DNA of 63,270 bases, taken from the NCBI GenBank assembly GCA_002790095.1, contig PFUL01000129.1, forward strand, positions 1 to 63,270, written 5' to 3'. Position numbers and translations under genes: made by a program. Positions 55,201 to 62,100 of the stretch are shown here, in pieces (positions within the stretch are counted from its first letter, which is position 1; every line of letters starts with the position of its first letter). The notes under the pieces are model-generated. The model had not been told where the DNA came from. It saw nothing but the letters and a program-made list of their open reading frames with translations, and did not search any database. The DNA is from Elusimicrobia bacterium CG_4_9_14_3_um_filter_62_55 (GTDB taxonomy: Bacteria; Elusimicrobiota; Elusimicrobia; UBA1565).

Positions 55201-56852
55201 GTCTTTTCGGATTCGATCTTGGCCGCGCGGCGCTCCTGTTCAAGCGCGATTTCGTAGCGGCGGATCAACTCCTGTTCGCGCAGATGCCATTGCTTGTCGA
55301 GGTTTTTTTCCTTTTGGATGAACTCGGCGACAAGGCCGCCCTTCCAGTCCCGGAATTGTTCCTCGGCGGTTCGCATGTTCTTGTCGAGTTGTGCGGCGCG
55401 CGCGGCGAATTCCTCTTCCACCGCCCGGGTTTTGTTCTCGTATTCGGCTTGCAGAGAGTCGCGTTCACCCGTAACCGCCTTTTCCTGCTCTTCGAGGAGC
55501 TCCATCTTGCGGCGGGTCCAGTCGTCCCGAAGCCGATTTTCCTTCTGAACGAACTCTTCCTGCAGCGAGAGTTGGCGTTTTTGAAAGGCGGCTTCCAACC
55601 CGGACTCGCGTTCTTGAACCCGCGTTTCGAGATCGGCGGATTTGGAATCGAATTCCGCCTGGAGGTCGTTGCGAACGCGGACGGCCTCGCGCTCGATGCC
55701 GCGCTCCCTCCGTTCGAGCTCTTGCGCCCGAGCCTGGTATTCCTCTTCAAGCGCCCGGCCCTTTTGTTCGACTTGGGTGCGGACCGCGTGCTTTTCCTTT
55801 TCGATTTCCCGTTCGAAGCGCTCAAGCAGTTCCCCTTCGCGCCGTTCGACGCGGGCGTTGAGCGTCTTCTCCATCTGCGCGTAGCGCTTCTCGACGTCTT
55901 TGACCTTGGTTTGGAATTCCGCATCGAGCTCCGCCCGGCGGCGTTCGATTTGAGCGTCGAGTTCCTTCGTGCGGTCGGCCAGGGCCCGGGCCCTCTCGTC
56001 GAACTGGTTCTGGACGGCTTGGTCGAGCTTGGTTCGCGCTTCCTTCGTCCGCTTCCAGAGCCCGTTTTCAAGGTCGGCCCACGACGCCTGAAGTTCGGCT
56101 TCGCGCTTGGCGTATTTATCCTGAAGGGCCATCTCGCGGGAACTGAATTCCCGCACGAGCGCCTCCTCTCGCGCCTTAAGCTTCAATTCCGACTCTTGGG
56201 CGGTCGCGGCCAGGACGCGCTGGAACTCCTCGTTTTTGCGCTTGAGGTCGAGGATCTCGGTTTCTTTGAGCTCGAGTTCCGCCTCGCGGCTCTTGACGGT
56301 GTTGAGGATCTCTTTGTCGCGCTGCTCGCGCATCCGGCGGACGGTCTCCGAATCGCGGTGGAAGCGTTCGACCAGCGCGGCCTTCTCCCGTTGGGAGGCC
56401 ATCAACTGAGCGTCGCGTTCTTCCAAAGTGCGCCTCGCTTCCAGCCATTGCTTCTCTTTGGCGGAGGCGGAGCCCTTCCAGCGTTCGACTTCGGCACCGA
56501 CTCCGGCGAGGGCCTCTTCCAAGCTGCGCTGCGCGGCCAGCACTTTCTCGCGTTCCTCTTCCCGTACTTCCAGACGAATGCGGTCGCGGAAACGCTGCTC
56601 TTCGCCGGCTTTGCGCGAACGCTCCTCCTCCCAGCGTTCCCCTTCCTTGCGCCAGGAGTCGATTTGAAGCTTGAGTTCGGAGTTTTCGGAGCGGAGAGAT
56701 TTCCCTTCGTTGCGGGCTTCCTGGAGTTGGCCCTTGAGGGTGACATGGAGGTCCTGGAGGTCGCGGATCGTGGCCACGGCCCCCCGCAGCGCGAGGCGCG
56801 CCGCGTCAAGATCGTTGATCTCTTTGTATTGTTCGTCGTCGAATGGGTTCAT
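49206..56852 (-). CDS. Giant coiled-coil histidine kinase
   Basis: This 2548-residue protein starts at MNPFDDEQYKEINDLDAARL, chosen because AGAGGA lies just before. From about residue 40 to 2290 it is an uninterrupted, highly charged heptad-type coiled coil, built from Glu/Arg/Lys/Ala/Leu runs and many recurring RE-A-EL segments. The end is a full histidine kinase core: H2341 in GVAHQIRNPLG, N-box LMINGIEATPEGG, G1 LDEGGGLPP, F-box PFFTTK, G2 GGVGLGVAIAKR. No membrane helix, PAS, GAF or signal peptide is seen, so it appears cytoplasmic, and any signal would act through the coil or partners. The response regulator lies one base downstream, and a PAS kinase lies upstream. Confidence 0.85.
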   Translation of the reverse strand: MNPFDDEQYKEINDLDAARLALRGAVATIRDLQDLHVTLKGQLQEARNEGKSLRSENSELKLQIDSWRKEGERWEEERSRKAGEEQRFRDRIRLEVREEEREKVLAAQRSLEEALAGVGAEVERWKGSASAKEKQWLEARRTLEERDAQLMASQREKAALVERFHRDSETVRRMREQRDKEILNTVKSREAELELKETEILDLKRKNEEFQRVLAATAQESELKLKAREEALVREFSSREMALQDKYAKREAELQASWADLENGLWKRTKEARTKLDQAVQNQFDERARALADRTKELDAQIERRRAELDAEFQTKVKDVEKRYAQMEKTLNARVERREGELLERFEREIEKEKHAVRTQVEQKGRALEEEYQARAQELERRERGIEREAVRVRNDLQAEFDSKSADLETRVQERESGLEAAFQKRQLSLQEEFVQKENRLRDDWTRRKMELLEEQEKAVTGERDSLQAEYENKTRAVEEEFAARAAQLDKNMRTAEEQFRDWKGGLVAEFIQKEKNLDKQWHLREQELIRRYEIALEQERRAAKIESEKTKEAFDRRRQEQEEELFRKAENLKTDFERLEAQLRDRYETREAESADKHSAEIRALKETHARRTAQQARALEAHHEGREAEWKLRVKKLREGHQSELITQEQNFAAKDLELQRVREEFERLKTEKTALWEELQGRERGWEAERVSLQKNQKERERVREEKYIQMEARLQRLWTEKENEYLARHQDALEEQAKGFSRTIQALEAEHQKERELHAKALAEQEAVVDSRLEALKNEHRAALEEEKQTWLERQRRMLVREGEQARAQAHAHQETLNNEHAQREAQLAQRREALESRYRKREEELSEEWRVKEKRFIEEQQALGIRDRQALDELYRDREETLHANYISLEKQLKDDWAHKHQLLEEEAHAQLNRRRKELEDEIERNARQTTQEAALAHRASLESKRQSLDEEFEKKRLDLDKLQAQFRRKMREKEARLDQAFLAAEQGLEKQWKEREAELIAQVDEERESYRARLRYETERVRGEMLETISARESELKTRSEKLEADYNLKLAQAREELKKQNEVWLDHHRRELAKERARLQSEHQSALAKQAKELEGRLADVDVRREAVEAEGKSREEKLVAEFRRREQEIVVAAVEKEKRERAALDAIYREREEALQKNYLQLERELKSQWEHRQELAQREAEERLAAELRSFTERMNEREARWEEESRRKLELAREKEAAALRLEFERKEKDLESARLELRKETEDKSVEFEKARTLRMTELEAEFRKREQAAVRERLQHNERLERRAQEIEAERIEQQNAFAQHQQALEAALREREESLERERVKLEEEYAQKRRQIETLRLEAEKEGKQNEAALEREFEKRREDARAALAAREEELRASFAAERRRLQAGQEAKEREINERQKQLEDLENRLRADAQAFAGDLESKLRQEIEARENTLEIRRSELEGYERDIHAASEREKAEYAAKRRELDEALAALTERSQERAEEIEKVLAQKEAELRDLAAKREAAAKEQFDRERKALAEGIAAQKAALEAEFARRRDEFEKREAGLKKEHERRLEELHKRERALSESQAAEERRLIQRKDELEKAAAAREDELRSAAAQREAEQNQRLQRERREIQEEAARRKEQGERELAESKAEMAGRLREYEREFEERARAMEEKERELEAVAERREQEQRASLSRREAELLESVKAEQAALEEEKRKLESEDRRRQEETERKRLEFDAARQRLSDTLARREAEIKKAAAKEADALRRELASREEEFREAAERERAEAGAELEKRRREYEEKLQALESERAGLDADLERRREELEGVFRERQAELDRAAAEREAALQKSGRDLERAKNELLRSFRDKESALEKSMLEREAQMRKAFDAAEAEGAARHEKAREALRAEWSEAKVAVDRELEEARARLKEREAELREDFSKKESALREQMAKREREFEVERSELRAASAKEREELNRARAALDARKAELERDFRERETGLQREHLAEGERMQESWKEREKELLLQVAAAQERNRTGLKSSSEEMQKALDEELQRREERLELERAALRKEFERREEALRRRVSREERVRYETELRERDEAMRRRMAEKEEELARHAEALESQVRKRRESLEAEAQEQRNAMEKDLEIRLEEERSLLREQRRADEERSVERKRELEREMRETLASRETAVAEENRRILTADRERLQAEIEAKREELERRAADRLEESLRSRGEELQAELESERERVRRREAALEARERGVAAREEDVSHEIAERFAQKERELESREQETARAEEKATRREAELRRREAELSELRNRLVEGLKPEAESGRLPQVAFETELKDLVFGVAHQIRNPLGIIKSLAEDRLSGRWLRPRERGAMEAILRAIENLHERLEQLVEYTRPLVLEEERVVVSEWIEEARAAIAKRCEDLGVGVSIEVDENLPELTGDPAKLREALLHLMINGIEATPEGGTLRVRASAPGKKKVRVEVLDEGGGLPPEHAKEVGVPFFTTKAGGVGLGVAIAKRIATAHGGSFEFRSEVGEGSAAAITLPAGKRG

Positions 56853-56884
56853 GCGGTCCTCTTCATGTCGGTTCTCCAGGTTGC

Positions 56885-56982
56885 GGCCCCCCACGATGGG
56901 GCCTTGTGCGGCGTCTCTCTCACTCGTTAGTTTAGGTCCGAACGTCCAAATGGCAATACCGCAAGGCGCGCTTTCGCGCGCC
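56885..56982 (-). other. Leader region with two stable hairpins before the giant kinase gene
   Basis: In the 176-bp gap between the two kinase genes, GGCGCGC/GCGCGCC (56965-56982) forms a perfect 7-bp stem with a GAAA tetraloop on the minus strand. GGCCCC/GGGGCC (56885-56903) forms a second hairpin. Neither has a T-run. They may be part of an untranslated leader or uncouple expression of the two kinases. Confidence 0.35.
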
Positions 56983-57028
56983 GCGCGACTCGGCGGGGAC
57001 TGCACTAAGGAAGGATAGGGTGAGGAAA

Positions 57029-58108
57029 TTACGGATGTATTGCCGAATTTGGCCCCGGGAAAAGAACGGAAACGAGGGTTCCCCCCTCATCGGGGCAGGA
57101 AAAGTCCAAAACGGCGCCGTGTTCGGCGAGGACCCGGTTGGCGAGATACAGTCCGAGGCCCGTGCCGTCCTCCTTGGTGGTGAAGAAGGCCGTTCCTGCC
57201 TTGGCCAGCACCGATTCGGGCATGCCGGGGCCCGTATCGCAGACGGTCAAGAGGGCCCCGCCGTCCTCGAGGGCCTTAGTGACGACGGTCAAGGTCCCTC
57301 CCTCCGGCATCGCTTCGACCGCGTTGACGAGAATGTTGTGCAGCACCGAGCGAAGCGAGTTCGCGTCCATCAAAAGCGGCGGCAATTTCGGCAGATTCGA
57401 AATCAGCAGAATTCCTTGCTTCTGGCACAATTTTTCGATCCAGCAAAGAACGGATTGCACGACCGCCGTGAGCGAATCCTCCCTCAAGCGGGATTTCCCC
57501 GATTTAGCGAACTCCAGAAGCGCGAGTACGGAAGAGGATGCCTGATGCGCGTTGCGCAGGATCATCGAAAGATCATCGCGTTCCCGCGAACCCTCCGCCG
57601 AATCCTCGAGCGCCAATTCGGCGGTACTGGAAATCACGTGGAGCGGCGTGCGCATTTCATGCGCGAACGCGGCGGTGATTCGTCCGACGCTGCTGAAGCG
57701 TTCCATGCGGACGAGGGCTTCCCGCAGGGATCGTTCTCCGGGGGCTTTCTCGAAGTCGCTTTGAACCGGCGCGAAGCGAACGATAAATCCGCGTGGGGGG
57801 TCCTCCCCCAAGCGGTTCACTGACAGCGACGCGGGATTTACCCCTCCGTCGGCGTGGACCAGGCGAACTTCGAAATTGCGGACGGCCCCTCGCTGGCGAG
57901 TCGCCTCGAAGACGTTTTCGCAATCCGTCGGGTCGTGGAAAAACGATTGGAGCGGTTTCCCTTCGGCTTCGCAAGCGGGCGTTCCGAGCAAGGATCGGCA
58001 GCCGCGGGACCAGAACGCGACGCGGCGCTGCGCGTCGAGTCCGGCGACCGCCTCATCGGTATCGATGAAGGCGGAGCGGAACATCAGTTCCGACAATTCA
58101 TCTCGCAT
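57029..58108 (-). CDS. PAS-domain sensor histidine kinase
   Basis: This 359-residue cytoplasmic kinase has a PAS domain at about 10-110 (DEAVAGLDAQRRVAFWSRGC, EVRLVHADGGVNPASLSVNR). The HisKA helix has the phosphoacceptor in TAAFAHEMRTPLHVIS. The ATPase domain has N-box HNILVNAVEAMPEGG, G1 VCDTGPGMPE, F-box FFTTKEDG and G2 GTGLGLYLANR. There is no membrane helix. The ATG at 58108 is preferred to a TTG at 58117; a TATATT box (58116-58121) lies 7 nt upstream. It is the first gene of the large minus-strand signalling cluster. Confidence 0.92.
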   Translation of the reverse strand: MRDELSELMFRSAFIDTDEAVAGLDAQRRVAFWSRGCRSLLGTPACEAEGKPLQSFFHDPTDCENVFEATRQRGAVRNFEVRLVHADGGVNPASLSVNRLGEDPPRGFIVRFAPVQSDFEKAPGERSLREALVRMERFSSVGRITAAFAHEMRTPLHVISSTAELALEDSAEGSRERDDLSMILRNAHQASSSVLALLEFAKSGKSRLREDSLTAVVQSVLCWIEKLCQKQGILLISNLPKLPPLLMDANSLRSVLHNILVNAVEAMPEGGTLTVVTKALEDGGALLTVCDTGPGMPESVLAKAGTAFFTTKEDGTGLGLYLANRVLAEHGAVLDFSCPDEGGTLVSVLFPGPNSAIHP

Positions 58109-58144
58109 TTGTCTCAATATACGAAATCCCGAGGAGCGCGCCTA

Positions 58145-58173
58145 TTGCGGGGAGGCCGTATATCCTCTACAAT
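58145..58173 (+). promoter_or_regulatory. Promoter TTGCGG-N17-TACAAT
   Basis: The -35 TTGCGG (58145-58150) and -10 TACAAT (58168-58173) have 17-bp spacing. The expected start near 58180 is only about 6 nt from the ATG at 58186, so the GAAGGA ribosome site would overlap the transcript start. Confidence 0.6.
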
Positions 58174-58185
58174 GAAGGACACGCG

Positions 58186-59094
58186 ATGCCCAAACCCGAC
58201 GCGACGGCCGCTGCGCCGAAGATTACCGAAGTTTCCAACGGTCTGTTCAAGGTTAAATCCACCAGCCCGAAGGGAATGTTTCGTTTCGGCTTGGGGAAAA
58301 AGCACGCGCAGGCCAATTCGCTCTTCTTCGAAATCAACGGCAAGCGCCGTTTCGAAGTGGGCAACGACTGCGACACCTGCCATTTCTGGTTCAAATGCCT
58401 CCAAGAGCCTAAGGCCTTCGCGGAGAAAAAGATCGTCAATCTTCCCAAGGCCGTCTCCATTCCCCGCCCGTTGGACCGCAAACTGGTGCGGGAGTTGGGA
58501 CCGTTGATCGAACTCCAGGAAAAGGGCGAGTACTACATTTTCAACACCCGGCTGAACCTGACCGGGCCTTACGGCTCCGATGATGAGGAGTCCTATTTTT
58601 ACAACTCGGAGTTCATGGAGATCTGGGACATCGAAGACCCGGCCTCCGAGGACCTTCTTTCCGGCTGGGAGCACTACGAAGGGAAGACCCCCCGCGTTTT
58701 CCGCCACGCTAACGGTCTGCTCGAAAAGCAATTCGATTTCGTTGTTCCGCTGGTGCCTGCCGTTAAGCTGAAGCAGGAAAACATCCGTCTCTATCAGCAA
58801 ATGATTCAGAGCGGGGACCGTCCGCGCGTGCTTTTACTGGGGATGCTGCACCGGGCCGTTCCGGAAAGCGTCTCTTCCGGGCAGTCCAAGAATCTTCATT
58901 CCTTCTTCGCGTCCTTCGTGCTCGACGGTCATCACAAGCTCGCCGCCTACCGGCGCGCCGGCGTTCCCGTGAACGCCTTGGTGATTCTCTCGCAAAAAGC
59001 GTCGAAGTATTTCCTCGTCGACGGCGAGGAATCCCCTCCCCGCGCCCGTTTCGAGGCCCGCCTCGGAACCCTTGCCGAAGAGAACGCGGCTTAG
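58186..59094 (+). CDS. Uncharacterised protein with a Cys cluster and a ParB-like segment
   Basis: This 302-residue cytosolic protein contains NDCDTCHFWFKCLQ near residue 60, with three cysteines spaced C-x2-C-x5-C plus a His that could bind metal. Near residue 245, SFFASFVLDGHHKLAAYRRA resembles the ParB/sulfiredoxin-like VLDGHHR signature. The middle region is acidic (YGSDDEESYFYNSEFMEIWD). It is divergent from the PAS kinase and has its own promoter. I do not recognise the family; a metal-dependent or nucleotide-binding role is possible but not shown. Confidence 0.65.
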   Translation: MPKPDATAAAPKITEVSNGLFKVKSTSPKGMFRFGLGKKHAQANSLFFEINGKRRFEVGNDCDTCHFWFKCLQEPKAFAEKKIVNLPKAVSIPRPLDRKLVRELGPLIELQEKGEYYIFNTRLNLTGPYGSDDEESYFYNSEFMEIWDIEDPASEDLLSGWEHYEGKTPRVFRHANGLLEKQFDFVVPLVPAVKLKQENIRLYQQMIQSGDRPRVLLLGMLHRAVPESVSSGQSKNLHSFFASFVLDGHHKLAAYRRAGVPVNALVILSQKASKYFLVDGEESPPRARFEARLGTLAEENAA

Positions 59095-59108
59095 GCCTTA
59101 AGGCCTAA
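59091..59108 (+). terminator. 18-bp perfect palindrome at the stop codon
   Basis: TTAGGCCTTAAGGCCTAA is a perfect palindrome that contains the TAG stop of the preceding gene. It could form a hairpin at the 3' end or serve as a binding site. The T-run that follows is weak. Confidence 0.4.
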
Positions 59109-59166
59109 ATAAGGCCGGGTCGTTCGCGACTGGCGGCCTAGGTCCTCCCGGATCACCTTATTGGAG

Positions 59167-62100
59167 ATGAGGTGGTGGGAACCGATTTCGCGGCAGGGAT
59201 TGCGCGTCGCCGTTTTCGCGGCGAGCTTCGCTCTCTCCCCCCTGCACGCCGCCGAAACAGAGAATCCCGAGACCCTGCGCGACGCGGTCGCCGCGCTCCC
59301 CGTCTCCGCCGCTCCGGCGATCGCGTTTGCGTCGCGCGCGCCGCTGCCTCCGAAGCCTCCGCTCAGTCCCGAGTCGGCGATCCGCCTCGCACTGGACGAA
59401 GTGTGGAGCCGTTTTCGCGAAGCCCTTAGTCCCCGGGGCAAGGATCAAAAGCCCGCGCCCATCATCTTGGCGATCCAGGACGCCCGGGCCGGGTTTACGG
59501 CGGTCGAACCCCGCATCGACGCCGAGCTCCGCGGGGAAGAGGAAAAAGCCCCCTTGATCAGGATCCTGACCCGATATCGCCGGCTGCTCGACATCATCGA
59601 GCCCAGCGCCGCATCCGCCGAAGGTTCCCGCGCGGAGCGGTTGACGCTGATCCTCCGCCTCCTCGACGGCTTGGGCAAATCGGAGGAACGCCGCTTGGCC
59701 GCCTTCGCGAAACAAGTGCGGGATCTGGATCGGGCCCGGGCCGGCGATCCCGCCGTGTTGTTGGAACTCTTCGAAGGCGGAACGGGCGGCGCGCCGGTGT
59801 CGATGAATTTCCCCGCGGTGGACGCCCGCGGATTGAGTTCCGTCGGAAAGATCGTTCCGGACACCTATCCCCGTCCCGGGGTCGGAGTCAGCGTGGAAGG
59901 CGCGGCGGTTCCGAGTCCCTCGGAAGCGGCGGATTTGTTCGCGAGGGCCGCCGCCCCCGAGACTGGGGATGAACCGGATCTTTGGGAACGCCTCGCCGAA
60001 TCCGTGAAGGCGGGCGCGGAGCCGTTCGCGAATATGACGTCCGTCGGCCGTCGGCTTTCGTTCGAAGCGCAGCGCCAGGCCGCGCGCGGCGAACTGCTCT
60101 TCGCCGGAAACGCGGCGTTGGCGGCTTCCGGGGAGAAGGCTCCGGGCACGCTCGATGCGGTCGACGCCGCCATGTCCTTGCTCAAGCGCCGGATTCTCTA
60201 CAAGCACAAACTGGACGGGGCTCCGAAAGACGCCGCGGAGCGCCTTGAGCGCAGTCGAGTCCTGCGCGAGGAATCGCCCGAAGCGGCGCTCTATTTCGCC
60301 CGCCGCGGACTCTATCAGATGTTCGTCCATAAGGGGTTGGCCTCGGATTCCGTCGCGATGGGAACCCACTTCTCGTCCTGGGAATTGGGGTTGGACGGGG
60401 GCAAGGAGACCGGGGCGGTTCTGACCCGTATTGAGGAGGCGGGCGCGGGCTTTACCGGATTGAAGCGCGAGTACGAAGACGGCTCGACGCGTTTCGAGGC
60501 CGTGGCCGGGGGGAAAGCGCTTTCCATCGTGACCGCGCCCGGCGAGGGCGTCGAAATGCGCTCCTTGGTTGAAATGGACGCCGAAGGCAAGCCCTCGAAA
60601 GAGAGGACCACGGTCTTCACGCTGGAACGGCGCCGCAAGGTGCGCGAGTCCCTGCGGGACTACTCTCAGGCGCTGCTGCGGATGACCGAATACAAGGACG
60701 ACGGGGTCGCCGTGAAGTGGATCCAAACCTGGAATACCGTCACCGGCGCCCGGATTTTCGAGGATCGCGAGGCCGGAACCCGCATCGCTTCGGACAAAGA
60801 CGGCAAGAACGCGGTCGTCGTTCCCATCGGACGGGAGTCCGGCGCGTGGAGGCAGGAGGGGCGCGTCGACGATAAGGGCCGCTTCGTGATCGAGCGCTTG
60901 ATTCAAAAGGACGGCGTTAAAATCGACTTTCTCAGCGAGCACGTAATGCGCGTCGAGAAGAACGGGCAGTCCCAGGGACTCGAGGTTCGCCTCGACGATC
61001 TTCATGCCGGCGTGAAGGGGCGGGAACGGGAGCGGCTGTCGAAAAAGATCGCCCAAGAGATCATCGCGGCGTTCGGCTGGGAAGACAAAGACGAGTGGCG
61101 ATCCCGGCCTCTTCATAACTACCTGTTCGATACCTGGACGAAAGACAAGCGCAACCTTTCGCTGCGCATGTCCGTGGACGCGCGCGGCGATTTTCAGCTC
61201 GTCTACTCGTACGCGGACGGGACGAAGCGCATCGAGCAATCCAAGTACGCGTGGGCTACGCCGATTTATTCGTCGGAGTACAAGAATAAGCCCCGGAGCC
61301 TGATGGTTCTTCGGCCGACGCATACCGACCGTCAAGGGCGCGGGACGCTCGACCCGCGCCGCTGGCGCGAATACCTGTCCAACGGCGGCTACAATCATTT
61401 CCATTCGCAATTCGGAACCGAGGACTCCGGCTGGTTTTCGAACGCGAAGTCCGTCGAATACCCCTCCGTCCACCGCTACGCCTGGTCCGGCGATTTCGAC
61501 AACGGCGGCTGGACGCATCGCGCGAAAAGGGAGTTCCCGAAAATCGAAACGGAGGCTCCCGGAACGTCCACCTTCGGCATCATCGGAGGCGCGATTCACG
61601 ACACGCCGGTCGTCGGGCATGTCCTCAAGGGCGGCGAGTGGGTCGGGAAATCGCTTTATACCGGGTTGGTCGCGGCGCCCCCCACCATCATTTACGCGAT
61701 CACGGGGGACACGGATTACGGGGTCGAGATGTCCGGAAGTTGGACGAAGAACCCCGCGATGAATCTTCTCGTTTCGGACGAAGAGCATCTGGCGAAGATG
61801 GACGGCGACATGTGGTTCGTCGTCCTCGTTTCGGCGCGCGAAAATCGCGAGAAGGATCTCGCGGGCATGGGCTATACCGACGCATTGACGGATTGGCAGG
61901 AAAAGCAAAAGTTGATGAACCAGTGGCGCGGCGACGAGTACGCCTCTCGAGCGGAATGCGAAAAGTTCCACTCCTCGAAAGTCTGCGACCGCTACATGTA
62001 CAGCATTGAAGAGCGCATGCGCGCGGTGCGCGGCTACGGCGCGCTCACCTGGGGCGACCGCGTGATCGAAGGCGCTCAAGATAAGGAAGGCGCCGCTTTT

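Noticed and set aside
54024-56930. 968-codon open frame on the plus strand opposite the giant kinase
   Set aside because: It mirrors the codon pattern of the coiled coil; its Leu/Phe-rich translation has no domain or ribosome site.
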